Source of the DNA: Vibrio sp. HI00D65
GTDB lineage: Bacteria; Pseudomonadota; Gammaproteobacteria; Enterobacterales; Vibrionaceae
Direction: 5' to 3'
Assembly: GCF_001635455.1 (NCBI RefSeq)
Contig: NZ_LWEH01000085.1
Location: 81,348 to 145,347 of the forward strand
DNA: 64,000 nucleotides
A program made the translations under genes and the position numbers. How positions within the stretch are numbered: position 1 is the first letter of the stretch; the number at the start of each line of letters is the position of its first letter. This document shows, one piece after another, positions 16,945 through 27,068 of the stretch. The notes beneath the pieces are model-generated. The model was not told where the DNA came from, made no database searches, and worked only from the letters and a program-made list of their open reading frames with translations.

Positions 16945-19458
16945 CTATGCCATAGGCAAGTTGACGGTAATTTTGTTGATCACATCTTGAGTCGGCGGTT
17001 CGCCTAAAGAAACCTGTTCTAATGCTTTATCAACTTGGCGAGAAAGCTCAGCATTGTCCATAGGTTCGACATGCTTACGCAGACTTTCTAACGCCGATTG
17101 AATCAGGTCTAGGTTATTGTCTTCTAACGCTATATAGAGTGTCACGAGTAGCTCTTCGGTATTGTCCTTGTTGCGCAGATCAGGTTTCGGTAGTGAGCGA
17201 CTTAGGCTCTTCTTATGAAGGTTTGCATCATGACTATTTAAGCTTACAGGTCCCCCCAGAGACACGTTGTCATTCTGGTTTTTGGTTTCATGATATTGAT
17301 AAAGCTTGTTAGAGTAACGGAACAAGGCATCATCAAGTTCACGCTCATCAATCGGCTTAGCGATGATATAATCGACTCCAGCCCCAAGCATGCGCTCACG
17401 AGTCTCTTTAAAGACATCAGCCGTACAACCAAATATCAAGACAGAAGACACTTCACCAATTAACGCTCGAATTGCTGTTGTTGATTCTACGCCGTCCATA
17501 ACTGGCATGTGGTTATCCATCAATACGAGATCAAATCGCTCAGCAACAAGCGCCTGTATCGCCAGTTCACCGTTTTCAACGCTCTTACAAGTAAAGCCCT
17601 TACTATTCATAAAGGTCTCAATGATTACCGTGTTGGTTCGATTGTCCTCAACGATCAGTACCTTCAAGCCAGAGTAATCTAACTTCTTATGTGGCAAGCT
17701 CTCTATTTCACCAGGCTGACAAGGTTGAATTTTTAACCAAACGTCAAAGCTCGTGCCTATCCCCTCTTCACTTGTGACGGTAATATTGCCATCCATTAGT
17801 TGAGTAATTTTCTTTACAATGGCTAGGCCAAGCCCTGTACCACCAAAACGTCTTGTCGTCGAAGACTCTGCTTGTTCAAACGGTTTGAAAATACGCTTTT
17901 GCGCCTCTTTCGATATACCGATACCGGTATCACGAACTCGAATGCTGAGGTAAGTATCGCTGCCTTCGACTATCTCTTTAAGGTAAACCTCAACAAAACC
18001 GCGCGAGGTGAACTTCACCGCATTGTTTAAGAGATTAAATAGAATTTGACGCAAGCGTGCTTTGTCGGAGAAGTACCAACGACCGGAAGGCACATCCGAA
18101 TACACCTTAAATTGGAGCCCTTTCTCAGAAGACAATGTGTAGTAAACGCTGTTGATACTGCCGATGATCGAATCCAGCGGGAAGCGCGTCTCATCGAGGT
18201 CTAACCTACCCTGCTCAACCTTAGAAAAATCCAAGATTTCGTTCAGCAAGGTCATCATGTGATCGCCTGATTCATACAGACTCTTTAGGTGCTTCTCTTG
18301 CTCAGCATTAAGCGGAGTTTTTAACAGAATTTGCGCGGTCCCCAATACACCATTCATTGGGGTACGAATTTCGTGTGATAGGGTCGCAAGGAAAGCGGTT
18401 TTTGCATTGGTTGATGCTTGTGCTTTCACTTTTTCGGCTTCGAGATATACCGTCTTCTCATTGAAGGTTTTGATCAGGTGACCGATCTCATCATGACTTG
18501 AGTAATCAACATCAATCACTTCACCCGCTTTTGAACTGTTGACCTGAATGGCGATGTTGGTGATTGGAGTGATTAAATAACGGTTCAGTAAGTAGTAACC
18601 CGCCATCACACAAAGTAGCAACAAGGGCACAATACCCCCCTCGATACTCATCACCTGACGAAACACTTCATCTGCTACCCGCGATTTAGAGTTAACGACA
18701 TCGACTTGCCAGCCAAATTCACCGAATTGATTGCTACTAATGTAGGTCCCTTCAACAAGGTTAAAGTTATGAGAAATCAGGACTTGGTTGAGCTTGTCTC
18801 TCAAGGTAATACCCAGGTTGTACTCTTCTGCGTGATTCTTAATAAAATCCAGTAACTCTTCCAAAGAGAGATCCACCGTCGCGATACCTGCAAAGGTACC
18901 ATCGTAATAATAAGGCGAAGACGCTGTGATCATTCGAACGTGCGTGTAAGGATCGATGTAGACATCACTCCATGAGATGGTTCCCTGCGGTTCATCGACT
19001 ACCGAGGTATACCAATGCTCTTCGTGATAAGGTGCACTTTTAGGGTTGTTGTAAGAAAAAAGCTGATCGATGGTTCCGTCGTCAGCTTTGTTGAAGAAGT
19101 AACTATTCAGCAACTTATCGGAATCAAGCGTATAAGGTTCAGGCCAAATACCAGCACTGACGATGGTGTCGTCACTCGCGGCTAACATCGACTTGAACAG
19201 CGGAATAACATCTTTACCTTTACGGTGTGCCTGAGCAAAGCCAACTAAACTATCAACAAAGCCTTGAGAGCTGCTGAGTGGCTCTGTAATCAACGAAGAC
19301 AATAATTGCGTACGAAGGTCGAGGTTCTGTTGCAGTTTGGCGCGCACTGGTGATTCTACGACGTAATACGTCACACTACCGACAATAGCGATAAACATTG
19401 CAAGGTATAAGCCAAGCGCTACCATGCTTTTTTTCTTTAAAGACGCCCGTATCTGCAT
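16945..19458 (-). CDS. Hybrid sensor histidine kinase with periplasmic Cache sensor
   Basis: The order is: first membrane helix near residues 10-33, a large periplasmic double-Cache-type sensor to about 265 (PEPYTLDSDKLLNSYFFNKA, ITASSPYYYDGTFAGIATVD), a second helix, HAMP, HisKA with FLATLSHEIRTPMNGVLGTA, HATPase with N-box ILFNLLNNAVKF and GGTGLGLAIVKK, then a receiver domain with phospho-acceptor Asp in LVLMDNHMPVMDG. About 100 C-terminal residues follow without a recognisable HPt His motif, so an external HPt protein is probably needed. Start ATG at 19458 is used; a TTG seven codons upstream is possible. Cache sensors bind small molecules such as amino acids or carboxylates. It lies between alaE and a UPF0149 gene and has no cognate regulator gene beside it. 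Confidence 0.88.
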   Translation of the reverse strand: MQIRASLKKKSMVALGLYLAMFIAIVGSVTYYVVESPVRAKLQQNLDLRTQLLSSLITEPLSSSQGFVDSLVGFAQAHRKGKDVIPLFKSMLAASDDTIVSAGIWPEPYTLDSDKLLNSYFFNKADDGTIDQLFSYNNPKSAPYHEEHWYTSVVDEPQGTISWSDVYIDPYTHVRMITASSPYYYDGTFAGIATVDLSLEELLDFIKNHAEEYNLGITLRDKLNQVLISHNFNLVEGTYISSNQFGEFGWQVDVVNSKSRVADEVFRQVMSIEGGIVPLLLLCVMAGYYLLNRYLITPITNIAIQVNSSKAGEVIDVDYSSHDEIGHLIKTFNEKTVYLEAEKVKAQASTNAKTAFLATLSHEIRTPMNGVLGTAQILLKTPLNAEQEKHLKSLYESGDHMMTLLNEILDFSKVEQGRLDLDETRFPLDSIIGSINSVYYTLSSEKGLQFKVYSDVPSGRWYFSDKARLRQILFNLLNNAVKFTSRGFVEVYLKEIVEGSDTYLSIRVRDTGIGISKEAQKRIFKPFEQAESSTTRRFGGTGLGLAIVKKITQLMDGNITVTSEEGIGTSFDVWLKIQPCQPGEIESLPHKKLDYSGLKVLIVEDNRTNTVIIETFMNSKGFTCKSVENGELAIQALVAERFDLVLMDNHMPVMDGVESTTAIRALIGEVSSVLIFGCTADVFKETRERMLGAGVDYIIAKPIDERELDDALFRYSNKLYQYHETKNQNDNVSLGGPVSLNSHDANLHKKSLSRSLPKPDLRNKDNTEELLVTLYIALEDNNLDLIQSALESLRKHVEPMDNAELSRQVDKALEQVSLGEPPTQDVINKITVNLPMA

Positions 19459-19588
19459 AATTGTTTTCTTTTCTGTCAAACCTAGTGTTTATCATCAATG
19501 ACATCAAGCATTTTTAGATTGAAGCTTGATTGGCACAAGTTCATTGGTACTATAAGCGCAAATATGTTCCCTTTTACGGTACCTCACT

Positions 19589-20158
19589 TTGACTTTACAA
19601 GATATTCTTGCGCTTCCAGAGTTGGAAGGAAAGCTAATCACAGAACACAAAACCATGGGCTTTGTCACTGCAATGGCTGCAGCGCCTAATGTGTTGACCC
19701 CGCATGAGTGGCTACCGTTTCTTTGGGGTGGCCAAGAAGTCGCTCCTTTCACTGATGGTGAGCAATTAGAAAGCTACATTGAAGTAATCATTGCGCTTTG
19801 GAACAAAACTCGTCCCGAACTAATCGAAGGCACTTGGGTTTGGCCTGAAGCTTGTCAATTGGACGAAGAGGAAGTAGTTAATACTGCTGCTCGTGATTTC
19901 TGTGAAGGCTTACTTCAAGGCTGGCAGATTGCTCGCGATGATTGGGAAACGCTAATGCCGGAAGATAGCGAAGACAACGCTCTGGTTGGCGGCGTTCTAC
20001 TTTCTCTTAGCATGCTTTACGATCCAGAAACTTCAATCGCAACGCTTGCCGAACAAGGTATCGAAGGCCTAGAGCAGTTTGAAGAGATCTTCAATGCGGT
20101 TCCTATAATGCTTTGTGGTCTAACTCAGCGTGGTATTGCACTGGCTGAAGCTCATTAA
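19589..20158 (+). CDS. UPF0149 (YecA/YgfB) family protein
   Basis: The 189-residue acidic protein has the family signature near its N-terminus, GFVTAMAAAPNVLTPHEWLP with FLWGG after it, plus Trp/Glu-rich helices and DNALVGGVLLSLSMLYDP in the middle. The C-terminal SEC-C metal-binding motif of some YecA proteins is absent. The only start in the frame that preserves the N-terminal helix is TTG at 19589; the next ATG would remove 22 residues. The molecular role of the family is not established. The gene is divergent from the hybrid kinase, with 130 bases between them, and is followed by a strong terminator. Confidence 0.85.
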   Translation: MTLQDILALPELEGKLITEHKTMGFVTAMAAAPNVLTPHEWLPFLWGGQEVAPFTDGEQLESYIEVIIALWNKTRPELIEGTWVWPEACQLDEEEVVNTAARDFCEGLLQGWQIARDDWETLMPEDSEDNALVGGVLLSLSMLYDPETSIATLAEQGIEGLEQFEEIFNAVPIMLCGLTQRGIALAEAH

Positions 20159-20190
20159 AATTATTCAACAGAAACTACGAAACAAACTGC

Positions 20191-20217
20191 AAAAGGCCTC
20201 ATGATGAGGCCTTTTTT
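20191..20217 (+). terminator. Rho-independent terminator after the UPF0149 gene
   Basis: A GGCCTCAT / ATGAGGCC stem with a one-base loop is flanked by AAAA and TTTTTT; it lies between convergent genes and may act in both directions. Confidence 0.85.
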
Positions 20218-20288
20218 AATGCGAAAATGCCCAGTAAGGCGAAGTGCTCTAATACATACAAGAGCGTTCACATAAAAAGAGTCGCAAC

Positions 20289-21320
20289 TTAAAAACCTTT
20301 CCAATCAAAGTCGTCGATACGCTCATCGGCGATATAGAACAACTTAGTACCGCTACTGACGACTTGATCCAATTCTGGGTTGAGTTCAATGCCGTTCCCG
20401 GAGTCTATCGCAATCAACGTCGCTTGATACTTCTCTTTGAACACAGAGAAAATCGGCGCCACAGTCACGGGTTCAGCATCTTGAGGATAGTAAGTCGAAT
20501 ACTGCGTCATACCTCTTGTCGAGCTAAGCAGCTCTTGGTGCAGCGCACTGGATCCTGGATCGACCGCAGCCTTCGCAAGCATTTCTGCGCCTACCGCAGG
20601 AATACACTCAGAGTTCGGACAATGTGTATGCAGCAGATCACTCAATGCTTCATCTTTAAAGTAAACCAACAGATGCGCTTGTGGGTTGCGGTTGGCACAG
20701 TAAAGTGCTGCAGATAAAGTAATATCATCTTCAGGGTTATCAATCAGAATACAACTGGCTGATTCAATACCCGTCTTTTCCATCTCTTTACCGTCAGTGT
20801 AGCTATTCACTTTCACGAAACTGATTTCACCAGGGAGTGGGTTTTCAATGTCTGAACGCGTACATAACACAATTGGACGCCTACCCGTCTCTTCATGCTG
20901 GAGCATACGAATAAGGTGAATGGTTCTTTGCTCATTCCACCCCAACATTAAAATATGATTTTCCACTCGTACTCTCCTTTTTCCTAACAAGCCAGCTCGC
21001 CAATATTCAACACCTTCTGTGGCAACCTTACCGAGTAACGCTGCGAACAGGCTCAGTCCCCCCGGTATCACAAATAGAATGACGATCCATCGACCCGCTT
21101 CTGTCGTTGGTGATAGGTCGCCATAACCTACTGTCGAAGCGGTCACCACTAAGTAATACGCGAATGTCGTAAACGAACTGGTTAAGCCCGTCTCACCCAC
21201 CAAATACAAACTCGACCATGAAATAAACACATAGCTAAGAAAAGTAAATAGCAGGTTTTTGCCGTTCAAAACAAAGATTTTTGCTTTGATCCAACGTTTG
21301 AGTTGCAACCAGATTATCAT
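20289..21320 (-). CDS. Potassium channel with RCK/TrkA-N domain (Kch-like)
   Basis: Two membrane helices (about residues 22-42 and 77-97) flank a pore loop with the selectivity filter TASTVGYGDLSP. A cytoplasmic TrkA-N (RCK) domain begins near VENHILMLGWNEQRTIHLIR and contains CILIDNPEDDITLSAALYCA; a second, less conserved cytoplasmic domain follows to residue 343. This two-helix plus RCK arrangement is that of MthK-type channels. The dinucleotide-binding GxGxxG of RCK is altered to LGWNEQ, so ligand binding may differ. The gene stands alone. Confidence 0.88.
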   Translation of the reverse strand: MIIWLQLKRWIKAKIFVLNGKNLLFTFLSYVFISWSSLYLVGETGLTSSFTTFAYYLVVTASTVGYGDLSPTTEAGRWIVILFVIPGGLSLFAALLGKVATEGVEYWRAGLLGKRRVRVENHILMLGWNEQRTIHLIRMLQHEETGRRPIVLCTRSDIENPLPGEISFVKVNSYTDGKEMEKTGIESASCILIDNPEDDITLSAALYCANRNPQAHLLVYFKDEALSDLLHTHCPNSECIPAVGAEMLAKAAVDPGSSALHQELLSSTRGMTQYSTYYPQDAEPVTVAPIFSVFKEKYQATLIAIDSGNGIELNPELDQVVSSGTKLFYIADERIDDFDWKGF

Positions 21321-21443
21321 TCAAACCTCAAATCCTTCGATCTTACTTACATGCTAGAAAAAATACGCGATATCAACAAGATGAATCATCAGAAAAAGAT
21401 ACATACTCACAAGATTGATATTGGCAGGCTATCTTTAGGTACA

Positions 21444-21473
21444 AAAAAACCAGCACTATAGGCTGGTTTTTAA
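21444..21473 (-). terminator. Terminator of nadA
   Basis: An AACCAGC / GCTGGTT-type stem with a short loop is followed on the minus strand by T7, 23 bases after the nadA stop. Confidence 0.85.
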
Positions 21474-21495
21474 TTTAGTCAGATAAGTAAGCCGC

Positions 21496-22557
21496 TTACG
21501 CGTTGCCCTTTACCTGCATGTTTAACTGCTCTGCGAAATCTAACATACGGTTCAATGGGATAAGCGATTTAACACGTAGCTCGTCAGAAACGAAGATTTC
21601 GTGTTGCTCACCGCCATTCTCAAGTGCGTTTTCAATCGCTTCAAGACCGTTCATTGCCATCCAAGGACAGTGTGCACAGCTACGACAAGTTGCACCAGCG
21701 CCCGCCGTTGGCGCTTCAATCAGCTCTTTTTCAGGAACCAGTTGCTGCATCTTGAAGAAGATGCCTTTGTCTGTCGCAACAATCATCTGTGGATGCGGCA
21801 GCTCTTTCGCTTTCTTGATTAATTGGCTAGTAGAGCCAACAGCATCAGCCAACTCAACAACACTTGCTGGAGATTCTGGGTGCACAAGAATTGCAGCTTC
21901 AGGATATACCGATTTCATCTTTCTCAATGCATCTGCAGAGAACTCATCGTGAACGATACACTCACCTTGCCAAAGCAACATGTCAGCACCGGTTTGATTC
22001 GCGATGTAAGAACCTAAGTGACGGTCAGGCCCCCAGATGATTGGTTTGCCTTCAGCGTCTAGGCTTTCAACGATTTCCAAAGCAATGCTCGACGTAACCA
22101 CCCAGTCTGCACGAGCTTTAACAGCCGCAGAAGTGTTTGCGTATACAACCACAGTGTGGTCAGGGTGAGCATCACAAAATTCTGTGAATTTATCAGCAGG
22201 ACAGCCAAGGTCTAATGAACATTCAGCTTCAAGCGTTGGCATGAGAATACGTTTTTCAGGAGTAAGGATCTTCGCAGACTCACCCATAAAACGAACACCA
22301 GCGATGACCAAAGTGCTTGCTGAGTGACGGTTACCGAATTTAGCCATTTCTAATGAATCGCCAACGAAACCACCAGTTTCTTCTGCTAGAGCCTGAATTT
22401 CAGGATCTGTGTAGTAGTGTGCAATTAGAACTGCATCTTTTTCTTGAAGTAGTTTTTTGATGTTTGCGATGTGGGCCTGTTTCTGAGCGTAGCTCAGTGG
22501 AACTGGCTTAGGCGGAAACGGGTAAACTGTATCGATTTTTTCTAGTATATGGCTCAT
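21496..22557 (-). CDS. nadA: Quinolinate synthase A
   Basis: NadA condenses iminoaspartate with dihydroxyacetone phosphate to quinolinate in de novo NAD synthesis, using a [4Fe-4S] cluster. Family features are [24 protein letters not shown] near residue 50, FMGESAKIL, and Cys residues in [27 protein letters not shown] and [14 protein letters not shown]. The start at 22557 gives 353 residues with [15 protein letters not shown]; an upstream in-frame codon would add six residues. The usual partner nadB is not nearby. The gene precedes no other on its strand and lies downstream of cpoB, as in other vibrios, but is separated from it by a probable terminator. Confidence 0.97.
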   Translation of the reverse strand: MSHILEKIDTVYPFPPKPVPLSYAQKQAHIANIKKLLQEKDAVLIAHYYTDPEIQALAEETGGFVGDSLEMAKFGNRHSASTLVIAGVRFMGESAKILTPEKRILMPTLEAECSLDLGCPADKFTEFCDAHPDHTVVVYANTSAAVKARADWVVTSSIALEIVESLDAEGKPIIWGPDRHLGSYIANQTGADMLLWQGECIVHDEFSADALRKMKSVYPEAAILVHPESPASVVELADAVGSTSQLIKKAKELPHPQMIVATDKGIFFKMQQLVPEKELIEAPTAGAGATCRSCAHCPWMAMNGLEAIENALENGGEQHEIFVSDELRVKSLIPLNRMLDFAEQLNMQVKGNA

Positions 22558-22671
22558 TGCTCTTGCTCTACGCAACTTCTTCCGAGAATCCGAGTATTCT
22601 ACACAGGACAGGCATGAGGATCAAAAACGATTGGGGGTAAGCAAGCACGATGGGTATTGAAGCGGGTATAA

Positions 22672-22696
22672 AAAAGAGGCACCTCAGCACCTCTGT
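22672..22696 (-). terminator. Possible terminator after cpoB
   Basis: A short AGAGG / CCTCT stem with A- and T-rich flanks lies about 10 bases after the cpoB stop. The stem is only five perfect base pairs, so termination may be incomplete. Confidence 0.45.
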
Positions 22697-22702
22697 TTTA
22701 CT

Positions 22703-23488
22703 TTATAAGTGGGTTTGTGCCACTTTGGCCGAAGCACTGTTTGGGTACTCGGTAACGACTTGTTGGTAATATTTCTTAGCTTGCGCCGCATTGTTATTGC
22801 GCGCCGCTATGTCACCAAGCTTAACCAGTGCGTCCGCTCGCTTGTTTGAGTCTTTGTACGACACAACAGCGGCAAAGCTCTTCACAGCTTCTTTATCCTG
22901 CTTTTTGGCAAAATAAAGCTGACCTAACCAGTAGTGAGAATTAGGTGTGAAGGTGGAATCTGGAAAGTCTTTTTGAAACTGTTGGAATGCAGTAATCGCA
23001 CCCGTGTAGTCTCGTTGCTTTAGAATCATGTCTACAGCATTTTGATAAGCAGTCTGCTCATCAACATCAGTACTGAACGTACCAGAAGCTTCTTTAGAGC
23101 CTTCACTCGCGGCCACTGCTACTGTTGCGGTACCTGCTGCTTTCACCTCACCTCTTACGCGATCAAGCTCGATAAAGAGTTCACGTTGGCGCTCTAGCAT
23201 TTGTTTCATATCGTAACTGTTGCGTTCTAGCTCACCACGAAGCTCACTGATTTCCAGTGCCATATCGTCCATTTGCTGTTGCATTTGAAGCTGAACAAGA
23301 TTGCGATTTTGAAGTAGGCGCTCTAAACGCTCAATATCTGATTCGTTAGATGCTGATCGAGAGGAAGAAGAAGTTGAATTGGTTGCGGTGCTATTGAGAT
23401 CGGATACTGGAGCTGGTGCAGCGAACGCAGTGTTCGCTGCACTTGCCAGTAACGAAAGCAAAATGACTCGCTTTGTGTCACTGAACAT
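22703..23488 (-). CDS. cpoB: Cell division coordinator CpoB (YbgF)
   Basis: CpoB is a periplasmic Tol-Pal-associated protein that links outer-membrane constriction with peptidoglycan synthesis. It has a signal peptide (about residues 1-24), a coiled-coil with LERLLQNRNLVQLQMQQQMD and following heptads, a linker of Ala/Ser, and C-terminal TPR repeats (YQNAVDMILKQRDYTGAITA, PNSHYWLGQLYFAKKQDKEA, KKYYQQVVTEYPNSASA). The ATG at 23488 is chosen since a GAGGAAT site precedes it; a TTG five codons upstream overlaps that site. It is the last gene of the Tol-Pal cluster. Confidence 0.94.
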   Translation of the reverse strand: MFSDTKRVILLSLLASAANTAFAAPAPVSDLNSTATNSTSSSSRSASNESDIERLERLLQNRNLVQLQMQQQMDDMALEISELRGELERNSYDMKQMLERQRELFIELDRVRGEVKAAGTATVAVAASEGSKEASGTFSTDVDEQTAYQNAVDMILKQRDYTGAITAFQQFQKDFPDSTFTPNSHYWLGQLYFAKKQDKEAVKSFAAVVSYKDSNKRADALVKLGDIAARNNNAAQAKKYYQQVVTEYPNSASAKVAQTHL

Positions 23489-23521
23489 GAGGCAATTCCT
23501 CAATTAAATAGCTTACTAGAA

Positions 23522-24064
23522 TTAGTAAACTAGTACTGCGCGACGGTTTTTAGCATACACATCTTCAGATTGACCTAGAAGAAGTGGCTTCTCTTCACCG
23601 TAGCTTACGATAGAGATTTGGTCAGCTTGAACACCTAGAGCTTGTAGATATTTTGCTACAGCTTGTGCACGTCGCTCGCCAAGTGCGATGTTGTACTCTG
23701 GAGTACCGCGCTCGTCAGCGTGACCTTCGATAGTTACTTTCATGTCTACGTTCTTAACTAGGTAAGCTGCGTGAGCTGCTAGCATTTCTTCGTAGTCGCC
23801 AGCGATAGTAGAGTTATCAAATGCGAAGTAGATTGTTTGAGTTTCACGTAGTGCTTGCTCTTTAAGCTCTTGCTCAGACAGTTGACCGTTAGCGTCAATT
23901 GGCGTTACAACAGTTGTATCTACGTTGCCTTCTGAACCAGAAGTAGTTTGGTTGCTTTCAGTACCAGATGTTGCAGATGTTGCTTCATCAGTTGAGCTAC
24001 ATGCCGTTACTGCCATCACTGGTAGTGCAATCATTAAGCCTTTAAGAACTTTATTAAGTTGCAT
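23522..24064 (-). CDS. pal: Peptidoglycan-associated lipoprotein Pal
   Basis: Pal anchors the outer membrane to peptidoglycan. The signal sequence ends with the lipobox VTAC near residue 22; a Ser/Thr-rich linker follows, and the OmpA-like peptidoglycan-binding domain includes [37 protein letters not shown] and [15 protein letters not shown], with the Asp and Arg that bind diaminopimelate. Total length is 180 residues. It lies 34 bases upstream of cpoB and 111 bases downstream of tolB, a gap that may hold its own promoter. Confidence 0.97.
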   Translation of the reverse strand: MQLNKVLKGLMIALPVMAVTACSSTDEATSATSGTESNQTTSGSEGNVDTTVVTPIDANGQLSEQELKEQALRETQTIYFAFDNSTIAGDYEEMLAAHAAYLVKNVDMKVTIEGHADERGTPEYNIALGERRAQAVAKYLQALGVQADQISIVSYGEEKPLLLGQSEDVYAKNRRAVLVY

Positions 24065-24175
24065 CGTTTTTTCCTTACGTTATCAAACTTAGTTTCTACA
24101 GCGACTAAGTGCTATAGATAGTTAAATGCCACAATAGTTAACACTATCAATAGCTAAAAGAATATTTGACTCATC

Positions 24176-25528
24176 CTAGAGGAACGGAGACCATGCAGGC
24201 GCTCTTACACGTCCATTGGTAGCCGGTAATCTAGCTTTAAAACGGCCATCGATAGAAACCATCGATAGTACGTTCGTCTTGTTGTAAATAGAGCTATAGA
24301 TAACCATACCTCCATTTGGTGCAATACTTGGAGACTCATCTAAAAGTGTTTTTGTTAATACTTGAACCGCACCAGTTTCCAAATCTTGCTTGGCCAAGTT
24401 AAAGCCTGAGTTGCTGCGATTAACCATGATCAGGAATCGTCCATCAGGGGTAATCTGGCCACCTAAGTTTTGGCTACCTTGCCAAGTAATACGAGATGTC
24501 GAATTATTTGACAAATTTACATTATATATCTGAGGTTTACCACCACGATCAGACGTAAAGATTAGAGACTTACCGTCTGGGTGCCAGAATGGTTCCGTAT
24601 TATTCGAACGGCCGCGGGTAATTTGAGTCAGCTTACGGCTTGCTAGGTCAAGTGTGTACACCTGAAGGCTGCCTGTTTTCGACAATACTAGCGCAAGCTT
24701 TTTACCATCAGGCGAGAATCTTGGCGCACCATTATGACGAGGGTATGACGTCACTTTCTCACGTTCACCCGTGTAAATATTCATGATGAAGATTTCAGCT
24801 TGGCCATTCTGGAAGCTCACGTAAGCAAGCTTTTTACCGTCTGGAGACCATGCTGGCGACATTAGAGGCTGCTTAGAGCGAAGTACTAGGCGTTCATTGA
24901 AACCATCGTAGTCTGCTACACGAAGCTGATATGGGTATTTGTCTTTATCGTTCACAACAACGTAAGAGATACGTGTTAAGAACGCACCTTTTTCACCTGT
25001 GAGCTCTTCATAAACCAAGTCAGAGATACGGTGTGCGTACTCTCTTAGGCGCTTACCAGTTACGGTCGCTTTCTTGTTGAACAACACGTGATCTTTAGAA
25101 AGCACCAATTGACCTTCATCGCTTAGCGCGCGGCTTTGTCCTTTCGTCAGCTGACCACGAACAATATCGATCAGCTGGTAATTAACTACGTACTGCCCTT
25201 CGGCATTTTTTGTGATACTACCCGTTAGTAGTGAATCAACACCTAGGTTAGTCCAAGCATCAAAGTTTACCTCTGTTTCACTGTAGGGCGTTTGAGGCAT
25301 TTTGCTTGTCGCAACTGGGCTGAATTTACCACTACGCTGTAAGTCAGAAGCGATAACCGCTGACACATCGTGTGGTAGTGGCTCAGCACCTTCCCAGCGG
25401 AAGGGTACGATAGCGATAGGCCGTGCAGAGTTAATACCGTCTGTAATAACCAGCTCCAGTGCTGCATGCGCAAACTGGCTGCTTGTCGCTATTACAAAAA
25501 CAAAACTCAGTAATAGTTTCTTTAACAC
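24176..25528 (-). CDS. tolB: Tol-Pal system protein TolB
   Basis: The 450-residue periplasmic protein has a signal peptide ([20 protein letters not shown]), an N-terminal alpha/beta domain and a C-terminal six-bladed beta propeller with repeated SPDGKKLA and [15 protein letters not shown] motifs. TolB binds Pal, and its N-terminus signals to TolA. It follows tolA by 12 bases. Confidence 0.97.
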   Translation of the reverse strand: MLKKLLLSFVFVIATSSQFAHAALELVITDGINSARPIAIVPFRWEGAEPLPHDVSAVIASDLQRSGKFSPVATSKMPQTPYSETEVNFDAWTNLGVDSLLTGSITKNAEGQYVVNYQLIDIVRGQLTKGQSRALSDEGQLVLSKDHVLFNKKATVTGKRLREYAHRISDLVYEELTGEKGAFLTRISYVVVNDKDKYPYQLRVADYDGFNERLVLRSKQPLMSPAWSPDGKKLAYVSFQNGQAEIFIMNIYTGEREKVTSYPRHNGAPRFSPDGKKLALVLSKTGSLQVYTLDLASRKLTQITRGRSNNTEPFWHPDGKSLIFTSDRGGKPQIYNVNLSNNSTSRITWQGSQNLGGQITPDGRFLIMVNRSNSGFNLAKQDLETGAVQVLTKTLLDESPSIAPNGGMVIYSSIYNKTNVLSMVSIDGRFKARLPATNGRVRAPAWSPFL

Positions 25529-25540
25529 AAGTTCGTCCTT

Positions 25541-26608
25541 TTACTCTGGTGATACCGTTAAATTAATGTCTTTGAGTGATTTCACAATATCTGGGTCTTT
25601 GGGCAGTGGGTAAGATTGTACCTGTGCCACCGCGCGTTTGGTTGCTGCACATAGGCGGCTATCGCCATCCAATATGCTTAGACTACCCAAGATAGCATTT
25701 GATCCTGTTGGAATAAGCTTAAGGTTCACTCGGCATGAGCGACCTCGGTAGCTGTCTTCTAACAGAAGGTTTTGCTGAATCAACTGGGTGTAAATTGCAC
25801 CGTAATGTTGTACTTCATCATTAATAAATTGTTGTCTTGCCGAAGAGTTCTGAGTCGCTTCAGTTTCAAGCCCTGCAAAGATATCGTTCAGTGCAGCTTC
25901 TTGCTGTTTGCGTTCTTTCTCCGCTCTGGCTGCTGCCTCTTTTGCTTTACGCGCTTTCTCAGCTGCAGCGGCGGCTTCTTTCTCTTTCGCTATACGTTGC
26001 TTCTCAGCACGTTCAGCGGCTTCTTTTTCTTTACGAGCTTTTTCAGCGGCCTCTTGCGCAGCTTTTTCTTTTGCCACACGTTCTTGTTCCGCTTTTGCAA
26101 TCGCTGCTTCTTTCGCTTTACGCTCTTGCTCTGCTTTCACTAGAGCCGCTTCTTTTAACTTGCGGTCTGCTTCTGCTTTAGCTGCTTTCTTCTTCTCTTG
26201 CTCTAAACGTGCTTGTTCAGCTTTGCGTTTTTTCTCGTTTTCGACTCGTCGCTTTTCAGCTTCTCGAGCGGCTTTCGCATCCTTCGCTTGTTGCTCTTTT
26301 AGCTTACGGATATTTTCTTCTTCAGCCTTGCGATTTTTTTCTAGCCTTTCACTTTCGCGTCGAAGCTTGTCTAGGCGATCTTGCTCTTTCTTACTCGCCG
26401 CTTCACGTTGTTGACGAATTTGTTGAGCTTGTTGACGAACCAGTTGAGGGTCAATAACTACAGCCTGCACCATCTGCCCAGTAGGCTTGGGTTCAGACAT
26501 AGTAAAATCCGCTCCCCATATGAGCGCAACGAATAAGAGTACGTGCAGCCCAAGTGAAATTAGAAGCGGCTTTTTGAAACTGTTGGATTTTTTATTATTC
26601 GCTTTCAT
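25541..26608 (-). CDS. tolA: Tol-Pal system protein TolA
   Basis: TolA spans from inner to outer membrane. One N-terminal helix (about residues 14-33) is followed by a long Ala/Lys/Glu-rich helical domain, about residues 65-245, with many repeats of KAEQERKAKEAA type, and a C-terminal globular domain (about 255-355) with QLIQQNLLLEDSYRGRSCRV and a second Cys in DGDSRLCAATKR. The length of 355 residues is within the variable range for the family. It follows tolR by 13 bases. Repetitive coding makes this gene prone to length variation. Confidence 0.95.
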   Translation of the reverse strand: MKANNKKSNSFKKPLLISLGLHVLLFVALIWGADFTMSEPKPTGQMVQAVVIDPQLVRQQAQQIRQQREAASKKEQDRLDKLRRESERLEKNRKAEEENIRKLKEQQAKDAKAAREAEKRRVENEKKRKAEQARLEQEKKKAAKAEADRKLKEAALVKAEQERKAKEAAIAKAEQERVAKEKAAQEAAEKARKEKEAAERAEKQRIAKEKEAAAAAEKARKAKEAAARAEKERKQQEAALNDIFAGLETEATQNSSARQQFINDEVQHYGAIYTQLIQQNLLLEDSYRGRSCRVNLKLIPTGSNAILGSLSILDGDSRLCAATKRAVAQVQSYPLPKDPDIVKSLKDINLTVSPE

Positions 26609-26621
26609 GAATGCTACGGAG

Positions 26622-27065
26622 CTATTCCCTTATATCCGTTAAAAGGCCAACCTTTGGCACACCTGCACGGCTTAATTCATCAAGTAACAAAACTACTTCA
26701 GCGTAAGGAGTCGCAGCATCGCCACCCACCGCTACTGGAGAATTTGGTTTCAAAGACAGTTCAGCTTTTACTCGGACGATGATGTCTTCCAATGATAGAC
26801 CTCGTTGTACCTCTTCGTCGTTAACGCTTAGGCCAAGCTCGCCGTCTTTATTCACTTCAACGATAATGAAACTCGCGTTGTCATCACCTAATAAATCTTG
26901 CGCTGACTTCGCGGTAGACGCCTGTGGCAGTTCAACATCCACACCTTGAGTTACAAACGGCGACGTTACCATGAAAATTATCAGCAATACGAGCATAACG
27001 TCGATATAAGGTACGACGTTAATCTCAGCTGTCATTTTACGTTTTTTAGGTTGGTATCCAGCCAT
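26622..27065 (-). CDS. tolR: Tol-Pal system protein TolR
   Basis: A 147-residue ExbD/TolR family protein: short cytoplasmic N-terminus, one membrane helix with the essential Asp in EINVVPYIDVMLVLLIIFM near residue 23, then a periplasmic domain ending PKVGLLTDI. With TolQ it forms the proton-driven motor that energises TolA. It follows tolQ with a three-base gap. Confidence 0.97.
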   Translation of the reverse strand: MAGYQPKKRKMTAEINVVPYIDVMLVLLIIFMVTSPFVTQGVDVELPQASTAKSAQDLLGDDNASFIIVEVNKDGELGLSVNDEEVQRGLSLEDIIVRVKAELSLKPNSPVAVGGDAATPYAEVVLLLDELSRAGVPKVGLLTDIRE

Positions 27066-27068
27066 CTA

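Noticed and set aside
21503..21952. 149-codon plus-strand frame inside nadA
   Set aside because: Antisense to a highly conserved gene, with Ser/Cys-rich composition and no recognisable domain.
25908..26414. Long Ser/Arg-rich open frame on the plus strand inside tolA
   Set aside because: It is the antisense of the repetitive Ala/Lys/Glu-rich tolA domain, where low stop-codon density is expected. It has no ribosome-binding site and no family features.
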